From Ligustrum vulgare (taxonomy: Eukaryota; Streptophyta; Magnoliopsida; Lamiales; Oleaceae), in the NCBI GenBank assembly GCA_963555705.1, contig OY743184.1:21922859-21986858 (forward strand): a DNA stretch of 64,000 bases, given 5' to 3'. The stretch's first letter is position 1. The number at the start of each line of letters is the position of its first letter. Below the pieces are notes generated by a model. That model did not search any database. It was given only the letters and a program-made list of their open reading frames with translations, and was not told the DNA's origin. Made by a program: the position numbers and the translations under genes. Of this stretch, positions 33,849 to 46,074 are shown piece by piece.

Positions 33849-34973
33849 CAGAAGGCCAAAAGTAAAACCACTGATGACGTTAATAACAATGGAGATAGCA
33901 GCAAGTTCAGTTTCACCCAGGTGGCCTGCAAAAGCTTGAGTTATGACATTCATGGAGTAAATAGAAACCCTGCTGAAGATTGAAGGCCCAACTATGAACA
34001 GGCCCGGACCTGATGGTAGGCCCAGCAGGCCGCAGCCTTGGGCCCCAATTTTTGACTCAAATTTGAGGGTCCAAAATAGGCATTCATTTAACCAATAAAA
34101 AAATAGGCCCAATTTAAAAAAAAAAAAAAACCCCCCACTACCGAGTGCTCAGGGCCAAGCCAATAGTCCAATACCTTAACTTAATCCTAATTACAAAATC
34201 AAAACGATACTTTTCAGATCAAATTCAAAAAAAAAATCTGTAACTCACAGAAGCCCTCCATTCAACCATTATTCAATCTTCAAGACTTCACCCCCCCACG
34301 TTCGCCGCCGGTTGCCGTCGTGGCGTCGTCGCACGATACCAGCAGCCAGCCTCGGTGCTCTATTGTTTGCCACTCACTCGACGCTAGCCCGACGACGGCT
34401 TGGCACTTCGAAGGTTCAGTTTTGACTTCCCAAATCTCATACTCAGTTTCCATAAATTGCATAAATGATAAATTAATCCATGTTTTTCTGCTTATGTTAT
34501 TGTTATATAGCATATTAGAATAATTAGGCAAACTGTGGTCAGATTCATCATTATTCATTCATGGATTATGGATATATGCGTGTACAGTGTTTTTGATGTT
34601 GTTTTTTGTGAATTTGTCTTGTTGAAACTTGAATATTTAATAATTTATCAATTATTAAATTGGTTCTTGTTTAATTTTTTACTTTTAACCTTGCTCTTGC
34701 TTTGTTGCTGGTTGTTTGGTTTGGATTCTGAATATCTAATTTTTTTGCCTTTCTAGGACTGTAAGGTAAGTGGTAACTAGTCTATTAATTTGATTTTAAT
34801 TGATTCTGTAGCCGGTTTTTCTAATTTTATTTATGTTCTTATTTGCTTGAATTGAGATGAGTTCTTAATTTGCAGATTTTTGGGTTGTTAATGTACTTGA
34901 ATTAAAGGGGTTCTCATTAAATAATCTATTTGTGTTTTCTTTGAAATGATCAGTTTGTCAAATTATTGAAATA

Positions 34974-35007
<34 letters not shown>

Positions 35008-35325
35008 TAAGTGATTGTTTGAAACATTTCAACTTTATTATTATCATATTGTGGTGTAAATCTTTTGAATATAGATTTTGTTTATTGTTAACTTAACATA
35101 TTTAGTTATTAATATTCTTATTTAGTTTGATCGATTTTAGTCTTTGTCAGCTCTTGTAAAAAAAAAAAAAATTATACGAGAAAGGGCCCAATTTAGAAGG
35201 TCGCCTTTGGCCCTCACGACCACAGGTACGGCACTGACTATGAACCATAGCTTCTTTGATTCAATCCAAATTATTTGCTTCAAATCTTGTTTTTCTCTTG
35301 AATCGCCCAATAACGGCGCTTCCAT
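33849..35325 (-). pseudogene. DTX: MATE exon 1, split by a hAT element
   Basis: The start codon at 35323-35325 opens MEAPLLGDSREK, typical of DTX proteins. The coding sequence runs to 35237, is interrupted by the hAT at 33999-35236, and resumes with GPSIFSRVSIYSMNVITQAF down to 33849, ending ...GFTFGLL before the donor GTATTA. Removing the element and one 8-bp repeat restores a continuous reading frame. Confidence 0.9.
33999..35236 (+). mobile_element. hAT transposon (1238 bp) in MATE exon 1
   Basis: It starts CAGGCCCGGACCTGATGG and ends CCACAGGTACGGCACTG. The termini are imperfect inverted repeats, and the 8-bp target duplication ACTATGAA is perfect (33991-33998, 35237-35244). Inside are a GC-rich leader-like block (34290-34420), an (ATT)n run (34972-35008) and no transposase, so it is non-autonomous. 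Confidence 0.93.
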
Positions 35326-35600
35326 TTCTTCGAAGCTGATTCTTCACCTAAAGTTGATTCTCATAAAACCATAACGGAACTTCCGTGGACGATGGATTTG
35401 TGTTCCTCTTTGGAAAAGCATGAAGGTGGACTTGATAGAAATAAATTGCAATACAATTAATGGATGATATTTATGGTGTCCCTCGCCTTCATTATTTTCG
35501 ACAACGGCCCAACACCAAACCTCGTGTTCCGGGCTTTAAACAGGAGAGAGAAGATTTATTTATTTGTTCCGTTCCAAAAACATAGTTATGTATATTAATT
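35326..35600. other. 5' flank of the MATE gene
   Basis: The promoter would lie here (reading leftward). I see no clear TATA box or regulatory motif. Confidence 0.4.
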
Positions 35601-35603
35601 TTG

Positions 35604-35884
35604 TCTGTCTCAAAAAGATAGTCTTATTTTCATATTGAACATACATTAAATTTTTATTTAAACATATACCCTTATTTAATATATCTTGGTACTATACACA
35701 CCAACTATTTAACTATTACATTTTCAAATTTATTGTAGAAAACGAAGTGAATCCACTTGAAACAATAAATAAGGGATAAATGGTATAAATGAAAAATATT
35801 GATAAAATTTAATACCCTAATTATACTAACTATCATTTCTTAATCCGTGTAAAAATAATCGTAAGACTATCTTTTTGAGACAGA
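35604..35884. mobile_element. Stowaway-like MITE
   Basis: A perfect 23-bp inverted repeat (35604-35626 and 35862-35884) contains TCTGTCTCAAAAAGATAG. The continuation CACCCTCTGTCTC on the right is like the CTCCCTCCGTCCC start of Stowaway elements. Outer borders and the TA duplication are uncertain. Confidence 0.6.
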
Positions 35885-36239
35885 GGGTGAATGTTTTAGG
35901 TAAAAATGTATCTTTAAAAATTGGAGATAGAGTGTTTGATTAAAAAGTGGTTAGAGAAATTGTGTAGTTATGTTCTATTCGATAAAATGGTTTAAAAACC
36001 ATTTATAATCACTACAATTGTCAATACAATTTTTTAATCACATATTTTTTCTCTCTTCAATTTTTAACCCTTCAATTACCTTGAGATTCGCAAAAAAAAA
36101 AAATAATCCAAAAACTGGTTTATAAATGCCTCCGAACATAGGCTAATTTGGGTTTAAACACTCCATTTAAAGCGCTGCCAAACGGAGGCTTGTTTTATTC
36201 CAAGGGAAAGATTTTTCACGTGCTTGTTTGGAAGAATTA

Positions 36240-38740
36240 TAAAATGCTAGTGTAATACCACTTTTCGTTTTGCGTGCTTTCTTGAATACCACCTAAATTT
36301 TTTATGATGAATAATTTATTTGACAATTATTATTGATGATAAGTTGAATCATTTTGCAGTGGAAGGATTAGGACGACATCTCGATCAATGTACCAACTAG
36401 AAAGTTATTAAATCTTTTCATACAATTTTATGCTTAATTGTTTATTCGAATTGTTACTTACCAAATTTCTATTTTTATCAATTTGTAATTTGCCTAGATT
36501 GCATTATTTCGTAAATAGGGCACTTTGTTAAACTTGTGAAGGATTTACACTTAAATTACCCGTTTTGAAAGTAGAGGGACCAAATTGCAAAGTGACAAAA
36601 TTTAAACCTAGACCTAATTTTATAAACCGCACAACTCGGTCTCTCTCTCTCTCTCTCTCTTCGCACACCTCACGCCCGCTCTCTCTCTCTCTACCGCTCC
36701 TCTCTCTCGGTCACTCTCACAGCGCTCCCTCATCTCTCTGTCTCTCGGCTCTCTCCTCTCTCGACCTCACTCAGCTCGCCGTCAACATCACCAGCGCCAC
36801 CACCCCGGTGAGACACACACACACCTCCCCTTTTCTTTTTCCCGCAGCAACACCGCACCTACAGGTTCAACTACACACACAACACACATTGAATTGTTGT
36901 ATGTATATATGAAGTTGTAAGTATATATTGGTGTATGTATATGAACCCATGTATAATTTCAGATTTTTAGTCTATGTAGATATTTTTTTCAGATTTTGGA
37001 TTTATGAACTAATTAGTGTAATTGAAATGTTTTGTTTCATTTTTTGATTTAGGAATGGTAATTTTCGAAAATTGAGAAATTTTTTGTGAAGGTGTATATA
37101 AATTCAGATTTTTGGTTATATGATTCAATTTTTCAGATTTCGAAAATGGAAGCATTAATTTGGTTGATTGATATATTTTTAGTTTAATTCTTATATAATA
37201 ATCGTAAATTCAGATTTGGGGCAATATATATATATAAATATGTGTATAGATGGATCTAATGTATTGACTTACATGCTGAAATTCGGATTTTGAAAAAAAT
37301 AAATAATATAGAGTTAATTCCAGAATTTTCAAATTTATGAAAATTAATTTCAGGCTTTCGAATTTTGTAATTTAAAATCAAATGTGTATGTTATATATGG
37401 GAAATTCTTGAATTTAAGATTTTAGGTTATGTTTGATTAGTTTTAAGTTTAATTGAAACCTTATTTTGAATATTTTCAGATTTTAAAAAAAGTTGGAATT
37501 TTAATGGAACATTTTTTTAAAGTTCGACTAAGTTATAATTTAGTTTGAGATTTGAGTAAATGGATTAGTACAATTCGTAAGTTGCATGAAATTAAGTCCC
37601 TTATTTCAAATATGATTTTTGTGTGAACGTGAGTAATAATTATAATTACTAGATTTTGAGAAAATTGTAAAGTCGTGTACATTTTTCAAACTTTGGTTTG
37701 ATTTAAGTACCTTAATAGTTAAGCTTATAATGTTGTGTCGAATGTTTAACCTTTTGCATTCGAGTATGGTATGGAAGTATTTAATATATCTTAATACCTT
37801 GTTTGGAATAAATGATCACAAGAAAGAAAAAGGGAAAGAAGATGTATTCTTTTAACTTGTTTAATGTAATGTTAAAAGAATGATGAATATATCAATTTGA
37901 ACTGAAAGTATATTTTACTAAATGAATGAATACAACAAGGATTTTGGTACATTGACGACGCTGGCAGCCGAGGCTCCTCCACTTACAAATTCAGAAACGG
38001 TAAATTACTAAGGACTGCAAGTAAGTAAACTTCCCCCTATTTTCATCAAAGTTGAATGTCAAATGTGAATTTAATGTGTGTAAACGACTTTCTTGCAATT
38101 TACTTACTTGATGAATTTCGCTTACGTAATGAAAGTTTGTTTATTTAAAGAAATGTTCAAGCATGCACATTATCATGTCATTGCATCATCAAGCATGCAT
38201 TGGGTTGTTTTCATAATCTGAGAGGTGAGTTAACACCTAGACCTAATAATAAAATTCGTCAATTAACAAAAGGGTAGAGATACATGGTTGTGGTTGTTGT
38301 AATCAATTTGAATTCTTGACATTAAATGCATTTATTTAGGGATTATTCTGACTATCATAGAGATATGTAGTTGACCTATCTAGATAGAACCAATTTAAAC
38401 TCGAGAGGGGAATTTTGGATAAATTTTGAAACATTGCATGAGAAGAGAAATTAAATACGATAACAAAATTACTATCGTGAGTCCCAACATTTTCAATTCA
38501 TAAGAAAAATCCAAAAATCAAATCTTTTTAAGTATTTTATTTTCTAATTCATTGCTTTCACTATTTTTATAAAAATCCAAAAAGATCAATCTTGACATTT
38601 ATTTGTAGTTTAAGAACCGATTAATCCAAGCTAATAATAAATAAGTTAGTCCTTGTGGGATCGATATCGGGACTCAAAAAGTCCATTTTACTACTTATTG
38701 CGATATCGTGCACTTGCGATATTTCAAACTACATATTGTA
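36240..38740 (+). repeat. LTR-like region with CT-rich leader
   Basis: A CT-rich block (36638-36830) is followed by a GTGAGA donor-like site. The right part (38205-38740) shares order and motifs with the solo LTR at 60190-61932: TTTTCATAATC(T/C)GAGA, GTGAGTTAAC, CGTGGGATCGA-type and GTGCACTTGCGAT. It is probably an LTR of a related retrotransposon with introgressed or leader sequence. Borders are not resolved. The open frame over the CT repeat is low complexity. Confidence 0.45.
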
Positions 38741-39474
38741 CCAAGATACATTAAATAAGAGTATATGTGAACGTTTATTGACTTAAGAGCGAAATAAAAG
38801 ATATGATCGACAAACGAGATTGACACATTTTCATATCTCGTAATTGATCGGATCATATTGACGAGGAATTAAAGTTTCATGATAAACGAACTAGTTTAGT
38901 TTTATCACACCACGTGACATTTTCCATCACATGTATTGCCTGACACATTGCTAGATGTCAATGTGGAACAATTAATGTGGATTAATTAATTTAGGAGAAT
39001 TAATGATTAACTGAAAAGAGAGTTTTAATTAATCTTATTTTGAATAAATCAAAATAATAATTCACGTAGTTCGACATGGTGGGGGGGAATCTAGAGGGTT
39101 ACACACAAGGGGAGAACTAGAAGAATGTAATTAAAATTAATTAATTAACAAGTGTTCGACATTTCTAGAATTGATTAATTATATAGTTTATTAATAAGCT
39201 CGAGTTAATTAATTGGATTGATTAACTAATATCCCATGTGTAATTAATTGGATTAAGTAAACCACATGGACTGGGATCGTGTTTAAGTTATGGGCCAAGT
39301 CCACTCTAACTTATATTAATAAATAAACAACTAGGATTTGAAAAAGTTAATCCTAATTCATTATTCTCTTACTAGTACAAGAAGAGAAAAACCCTTGCAT
39401 CTCATTCTTGTTCTCTTGTGTGAATCACATTTGGAGGCTGGACAATTGGACAGCTGTAGAGTGCAAGTAGATTG

Positions 39475-40850
39475 TGTGGGAAAAATCCACTTTCCCACCC
39501 ACATCGTTCTGATACCATTATTGGAAAAAATCAGTTTTTTTTCCTATTCAACCAAACGTAGCGGAAACACAAAATACCAAATTACTGAACGAAAAAGAAA
39601 AACAAGAATTTAACGTGGCTCAACAGATCACTGACAATTATGGGAGAAGAACACTTTTGATTGATAATGAAAGAAACTCACTCATACAATTTTTCTCTCA
39701 TTCTCACAACTTCTCCATACCCAAAACAAAACTAGAAGAAAAACGTTCGCAGTACCTCCACTCGTACCGTTTTCTTCTAATTCACCACATCAACATTTTT
39801 TTAGCATTCGAAAATGAATTCACCACGACAGTCAATTCTCAATTACTGTTCGTGTGCAACCATCTCAGAAACACTGTACATAAATCAACAACATGTACAT
39901 CGACAGTCGCTTTTGACTCTCTGTCATGCGCCATCAACACCATGGTAGACGAATAACAATCTCTACTCATGTGCACTCCGCTGTAACACGCCCAGCCCGT
40001 GCTCGAAGGAACGCGCCTTCCCTTCTTCTTTTCTCTCTTCTTCTTTCTGTCGTCACTCTCTTTTTCTCACAATTGGTGGCTACCCCTCTTTCTTTTCCTA
40101 AATCATCTCACGACTGCCTCTATCTAGTTATCCTCACAGCAGAAACCCTAATAAACAATTGAAGATATGTCTAATGGGCCAAACCACACCTTGGGCACAA
40201 CTAGAGGTGGGCAAAAACCGACCGAACGCGCTCAACCCGATCGATTTGGGTCGATTTTTCATGAAAATTGGGTTGAGTTCGGATTTTTTTAAAAAAATTT
40301 TAGTCAGGTTGGGTCGGGTTGCTTGTTGGATGAAAAACCCGACCCAACCCAAATTAAAAAAAATCTGTTTTTTTTTTTTAAATGAAACTTAACTTATTTA
40401 AATATTGATTGAACATATTTTAATTTTATTAGCAAGTGTTTAATTTATTGTATTTTGGGTTATTGTAGTGTACATAATTGATTTGAATTAAAGATTGATT
40501 CATGAGTTTTTTTTTTTTCAAAATTTTTACTAATTGGGCCAAAGCCCAAACCGACCAACCTGACCGAAATTTGGTGGGTTGTGTTTGAACTTGTAATTGG
40601 GTTGGGTTTGGTTGATTTTTTATCAATCCGACCATAGTGGGTTGGATTTGGGTTGGGCAAAAAATCGACCCAACCCAACCCACGCCCACCTCTAAGCACA
40701 ACTTTTCTTTTCTTCCCATTTTATAAGGCAATATATATAATTCACAATATAAATAAGCCCTAATGTGCCTTATTTAATCATCAATAAATTAAAGATTTTC
40801 TCAAATATATTTTTCTTATTTTACAATTATTTTGGATCAAATACCCAACA
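39475..40850 (-). mobile_element. Short LTR-type element nested in the Copia LTR
   Basis: It starts TGTGGGAAAAATCC and ends AATACCCAACA, with a perfect 5-bp target duplication GATTG (39470-39474, 40851-40855). On the minus strand a primer-site-like TGGTATCAGA (39511-39520 region) follows a long LTR-like block, with only about 40 bp beyond it. Without the MITE inside, it is about 875 bp, like a TRIM-type or deleted element. Open frames within it are not recognised. Confidence 0.65.
40202..40694. mobile_element. hAT MITE, 493 bp
   Basis: Ends TAGAGGTGGGC and GCCCACCTCTA are perfect inverted repeats, with the 8-bp flanks GGCACAAC and AGCACAAC (one mismatch). The interior is rich in CCCGACCCAACCC/GGGTTGGGTCGGG blocks, a known class of hAT MITE. 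Confidence 0.85.
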
Positions 40851-41853
40851 GATTGAAGGAATCAAGATTCTCAGATCCGTCTGCAAAATAATCAAGAGGT
40901 ATTATTTTTTATCATGATTTCTATTTAAACATAAAGCAGATCCCCGTTTGAGAATTAAAAATATTTTATATTCCGCCGTGTATGATTAAGTAAATTCCAA
41001 CGGTGGTATCAGAGTGTACTTTGTATTTGTTAGAAATTGTTCTATGAATCTTGTAGTAATTAATTGTTAATTGTTCATGTTTCTTGTTTCTAGCAAATTT
41101 AAAATTGATTTTCAAACTTTCAAAATTTGAATGAGAAAATTAATTAATTTTTCGGTTTGATAAATTAGATCGGAACCACCATAGGCGGCTGTGACTGGTG
41201 GCAACAACCATCGGCCACCGCGCGGAAGGGAGAGGCAGCGTGCGAGTCACGCGTTACTATGGATGACACAACGCGCAACTGTCGCATGCTGCGTAACGGC
41301 GCTGCGTGTTGCAGCAGTGCCATCGTCGCTGCTGATTTGCAACGGCAAGCACTGGGAGGCAAAGACAGCGCATTGCAGCAGTGCCTTGCGCTCTATGATG
41401 GCGACAGTATCACCGCTATGGGATAACGACGACGCACATCACCGACCTCAGTTGTGGCGGCGCTGCCTTTAGGTTTAGGGTTTTCTGGTTTTTGGGTGAG
41501 AGGGAGACGGGGGCATCAATGCAAATTCGGAAATTGAAGGGGCCCATCTGCAATATCTTATTAGGGACTCAAAGTGAAATTTAACTAATGGGCCTTCTTG
41601 CAATTTGATTGAAAGCATGGGCCTCTGTTTGTAATTAAAATTCAGGGTCAGATTGCAAAATTCTTTAAAATGGATTTAAAGATTTATTCAAAATAGTTTT
41701 CTAAATTGATCTTAAATGGTTTGACCAAAATTTCAATTTTGACCAGATTTACAATCTTGACCCAATTAAAATTTACTGTTTAAATTCATGTTTTTAAATT
41801 GTCGTTAAAATATGATTTTAACCAATTTAATAACTTTGACCAAAATTGAATTT

Positions 41854-42215
41854 TATTTTATTTAGCAGTCATATCCTAAATCTAAATATTAATTCAGTTT
41901 ACCCTTATATTATAATTAGAGTTGGACTCTAATTTAATGTTTAATTATAATTTGATTTTTATTAAATTAATTTGATAATTGATTAATTTGATTAATTATT
42001 AAATTAAAATTCAGTTGGCCTGAAAACCTTGATATTGGAGTGGGACTCCAATATACATTTAATTAAAATTTGATTTAATTAAATTTTGATAGTTGATTAA
42101 TTTGATTAATTAATTATTGAATTGAATTTTATTTAGGGGATTTATCCTAAATCAAAGTAGTAATTCTATTTTTCCTTAAACCTTATAATTAGAGTTGGAC
42201 TCTAATTCGATATTT
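41854..42215 (+). repeat. Repeat with three paired hairpins
   Basis: Segments at 41854-41980 and 42128-42250 are direct copies (TCCTAAATC..., TATAATTAGAGTTGGACTCT, ...TTTAATTA), with a partial copy between. Each contains a hairpin: 41915-41933, 42032-42054 and 42188-42206. Confidence 0.8.
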
Positions 42216-42344
42216 AATTAAAATTTGATTTTGATTACATATATCCCGCTAATTAATTAAGTTGATTAATTTGATTAATTATATATTTAATTGTTTCGAT
42301 CCCTTTTGTCTAAAATGTTTAGACGACATTTATTTGCTAAAAAC

Positions 42345-42451
<107 letters not shown>

Positions 42452-42539
42452 GCATTTATTTGATGAATGTTATACTAGTGGATGATTATGGACTCGACCA
42501 TGTGGATGTGTTGGATAGTTAATTTTATTTCTTGTAGTA

Positions 42540-42665
42540 TTTGGACCTGCGAGCCTATTGTGATAATTAGGCTTGCGAGCCTATTATAATTATTATGAAC
42601 CTGTGAGTTCGTTATTATTTTATTGTTTGAGCCTGCGAACTTAATTCAATTAAGCATGCGTGCCA
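42540..42665 (+). repeat. Degenerate CCTGCGAGCC repeats
   Basis: Four degenerate units (ACCTGCGAGCCTATT, GCTTGCGAGCCTATT, ACCTGTGAGTTCGTT, GCCTGCGAACTTAAT) at roughly 30-bp steps. Confidence 0.7.
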
Positions 42666-43500
42666 ACTAGTATAGGATACAAGTTACTGCTGGATTAGTT
42701 GAAAATACAAGATGGAGGATATCATGGAGATGGATCATTGTATGATTAATGTTATGTCCCCTAAGAATTGACCAACTAGTCTTCCTTATGGCTCAAGAGG
42801 ACTAGATAAAATAAAGTCCATAATCGTCCACACTATATTTATTATGTGTATGTTTATTAGCATGTTAGATGTATGATAAATTATATATACATAATTTGAT
42901 GTGACCTTAGCATGATTAAATCCTTCAATTTAATATTAAGTCAATTCTATTCGCCTTCCATTGTTATAGTGGAAAACGAGAGTTTCGTATCTACCTTAGC
43001 TTGTTGAGTACATTCAAGGCGGGTTTATTAGGAATATGTTTGACACTATGAAATACTAGATATTTCTGAATGATGGGTATGACTTAACTAAAATTTATCT
43101 TTTGTTGAGTAAACTCAAGGAGATAAGTTTTAGAGGTATATTAAGTTAGCACATAAAATGTGTGTGTAGACAAACAATTGTCAACTTAATGATCTAGGAG
43201 TTGTATAGAAATACAATTGATAAGAGTATCTACCCAAATGTTTTATTAAGGCTCGTTGAGTTCCCTCAAGGTCTTGATATAACAAATGAGATCCTAGCCT
43301 ACTGGGAATTAAAGTATGGATTCTATTAATTAATGTAAGAGGGTCATAAATTTATTTTAAATAGTGGGAGCATAATTAATTTAATTCAAATCCATGTTAA
43401 ATTAATTGACGCATCTTTATTAATTCTTTACTTTTGTCATTTATTATTTTGAATATTGAGTAATTATATAATCTTGAGAGGCATACTGGATCCCTATTAT

Positions 43501-44379
43501 CTGACTCGACCAAATTTTTCAAAATTGCACCATAATTTGAGAACTGGTCTCAAGCATGATTAATTCGATAGGTCCTTGAGCAGCCCTTTCCAGAAGTTTC
43601 AGTTGAGAACTCAATTTTGGAATAAGTGACTGCTTAACACAGTATTAACAATAGTATTGCAACATAAGTGATGCTTGCAACTATTTCAACTGCGTCACAA
43701 AAGCAAACATGAGAGTATAGATGCTAATATAGTGATTATTCATAGTTGTGTGATAACCAATCACCTGTTGAAATATATGATATTTATTAGCAACTATACT
43801 GTGCAAAATGGCAGAGCAATCTTTAATCAGTATGATATACTGAAGATGATTGGCTGTCTCAATCGAGTTCAGTTGTGGACTATGAACTAAGTAGTGACTT
43901 GGTTTTGCAATCTCTGCGAAATAGCTATTCAAAGTTCATTATGAATCTTAAAATGAATGAACTCAAATGCACACTTCTTGAGTTGCTGAATATACTTAAG
44001 ACTAATAAGCCCAATATCAAATTTGATAAAAGGACATGTCTTGGCCAATGATTTCTCTGAAATGGAAGTCCAAAGGAAGCTTTGAGAAAATATCCAATAA
44101 GGCTAAGATAAACAATAGTCAAAGCAATGAAGGACAATCGAAATTTCAATTGCTCCAGATCGTAAATCATCACGCAGGACGGCAATATTCAGGAACAACA
44201 TCACCAAATCCGAATCCTATATCACTATTAATGATCTCAACGAGCATATATGTCCGATAATGGTGTCATTAGAATAGATTACAAATACTCATGGTAATCT
44301 CCTTACTAGAATGAAAAGAAGCAAGCTTGAAGCTCCAATTTGGAAGAATTAGTAAAATATTCTGGTTTTCATCTGGATT
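43501..44379. other. No gene recognised
   Basis: Moderately AT-rich sequence with short open frames on both strands and no recognised domain. It may contain the left border of the Mutator-like element; no terminal inverted repeat was found. Confidence 0.4.
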
Positions 44380-44832
44380 ATGTCATCACCCAACCGGAGT
44401 ACGTTAATCCAACAAGGTTCCGGTAGTCTATTGGTCGAAGATTCACCAATAATGGGCATTACAAACAGAAAGCAGTCGTTGGGGTCAATATACATCCCGC
44501 GAACAGAAGTTGAGTCACGGAAAGTGATTACCCCTAGAAGGAGGCTAAAATTGGGTATTCAAGAGGTAACTAACATGGGGGATGGTTCCAAATCTGTGGA
44601 GATAGTGGAGCCAAAAAGGGAAACTGGACGTACCCCTGATCGTAGAATCACACGATCAATAACCGTTCTATCAGATTCGAGTGAAAAAGACAACCGTTAT
44701 GGTAAAGAAGTGGTGACGCGGACGACTCAGAAGAATATGACTGGAAAGAAGCTTATTGACGAATTAGATGGTGATTCACCACCAAAAAAGAAGAATCTAG
44801 TGATGGGTCATGACTCCCAGTCAACCATTTAA
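44380..44832 (+). CDS. Unknown basic protein, possible 5' exon of the ULP-type gene
   Basis: A 150-residue frame starting at an ATG. It is rich in Ser, Thr, Lys and Arg and predicted by eye to be disordered. It has basic clusters (TPRRRLKLG, SPPKKKN) that could be nuclear localisation signals and no recognised domain. It lies upstream and in the same direction as the DUF1985/Ulp1 pseudogene, so it may belong to that element's second gene. Confidence 0.35.
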   Translation: MSSPNRSTLIQQGSGSLLVEDSPIMGITNRKQSLGSIYIPRTEVESRKVITPRRRLKLGIQEVTNMGDGSKSVEIVEPKRETGRTPDRRITRSITVLSDSSEKDNRYGKEVVTRTTQKNMTGKKLIDELDGDSPPKKKNLVMGHDSQSTI

Positions 44833-45934
44833 CCACACAAGATGACAACACATATTAAGGTGATCTATTAGTTCCTTTGAGTTTCATTACACATCTCTTA
44901 GACCAATACATCCCCCTTTGTTCATTACACAAACCTTGAACACTGGAAACGTAATCTATTGCGAAACACATTTCATAAACTTTACATTACACATCTTACT
45001 TTGTTATAGTGGATGCAGTGGATAACCCTATAAAGACATTAGTACATTGCACTTATAAGCAACGAGAAAAATAGGGGCTCTAATCTCTATAAAATGTATT
45101 CCTTTTTCTTTTTCTTTTTTTGAGACGTTTTTAAGTTGATTCAACCTCACATTTGGTGATGAGAAAATAGTTTATTAACTTTCATAAAATTATATCTTGA
45201 TCAATAATTTTGTTTATTTTGATATATGTAGCTTAATTACGGAAAGGTTTGATGCCTACTAAATTAAGGAATATAGCTTGGCAATAAACACCACTTTTAG
45301 TTTTTCATGATCTACTGACTTTAATAATTCTAGATTTCACACTAACTATATGGATTGAAAGTTGAGAATGATGATTGAAAATAAATGCACATAAACAAGA
45401 TGTGAAACATGTGAGACATTTCCTATCATTGACCATTCTAAACTAGTTTTTCTAGTTAACTATTATATGTTGGCGGTTCGATTAATAATATAAGATTTGT
45501 TTCAAACACATTTTCGTAAAATAGATAAATTTGATTATTAAAAAAGAAGAAGATAAATTTGTAATAGGTGTACAAGTTTAAGAACCAGACCGGCCTAGTT
45601 CCAAAGTGTTACCAATTTTTCTGATTTTTTTGGATTTATTATCTATAGATTTCATTTCTTTTAAGGCCTCCCCCCCCCCCCCCAACACCACTGTTACATA
45701 TGAATAGATTAGTATAAATTGCACTTATGGTTATTATTATTCTTATCCATCCATACATATATCACATTTATTGTCAGTCCATCAGTCATATTGTTGGAAT
45801 GATTATCACCCCTAATGCCTGACAATATTTTTTTGGCCGACTATTGAACAAGATTATGATTTTATCATCAAACCAGAGGATAGATTCGGCGGCACCATTA
45901 ACGTGTTCTTCAAAAATGAGGTAATAGAAAACTT
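44833..45934. other. No gene recognised
   Basis: AT-rich, with a poly-C run of about 16 at 45668-45683. Confidence 0.4.
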
Positions 45935-46074
45935 GAATGTGGAGTTTAGTGAAACGCAAAAGGAGTTATTTCGAAGTACATGCTTCTGTCACTTTCTCCA
46001 ACTTGAATGCAAAGCTTAGTGAAACGCAAAAGGAGTTATTTCGAAGTACATGCTTCTGTCACTTTCTCCAACTA
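45935..46074 (+). repeat. 70-bp tandem duplication in the ULP-like gene
   Basis: GAATGTGGAGTTTAGTGAAA at 45935 is repeated as GAATGCAAAGCTTAGTGAAA at 46005, followed by identical sequence up to CTTTCTCCAACT. A 70-bp shift is not a multiple of three and breaks the DUF1985 frame. Confidence 0.9.

Larger units (their letters stand above)
14757..35325 (-). pseudogene. DTX: MATE/DETOXIFICATION efflux transporter, disrupted
   Basis: Seven exons together spell a plant multidrug and toxic compound extrusion carrier, a 12-helix membrane antiporter that typically exports secondary metabolites or xenobiotics in exchange for protons or sodium. Family hallmarks are ETLCGQAFGAK (exon 2), FPLQRFLQ, SWLFVYGLGLG, WEMMIPLAFFAG (exon 4), RVANELGAGN (exon 5), SVQPVLSG and CDWEKEA (exon 7). 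Exon sizes of 87, 57 and 119 bp match intact plant DTX genes. Lesions are a 1238-bp hAT in exon 1, a 116-bp hAT MITE in exon 5, a 4-bp TATA insertion in exon 2, a seven-A run shifting frame in exon 5, a GG instead of AG acceptor before exon 5 and a CT instead of GT donor after it. Introns 1, 3 and 6 are swollen by transposons. The exact DTX paralogue cannot be fixed by eye. Confidence 0.92.
38741..41003 (+). repeat. Copia-type LTR, split by a nested element
   Basis: The sequence up to 39474 (ending GTGCAAGTAGATTG) continues at 40851 (GATTGAAGGAATCAAG) and ends AAATTCCAACGG before the primer site TGGTATCAGAG at 41004-41014. LTR start not fixed. Confidence 0.55.

Noticed and set aside
36565..36912. 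115-residue Ser/Leu-rich frame
   Set aside because: Produced by a CT-repeat block; no domain.
41165..41472. Facing open frames in a GC-richer block
   Set aside because: Overlapping frames on both strands, rich in Arg/Ala/His, look like composition effects; no family recognised.
42540..42665. CRISPR-like array
   Set aside because: The repeats are degenerate and the organism is a plant; it is part of an LTR-element interior.
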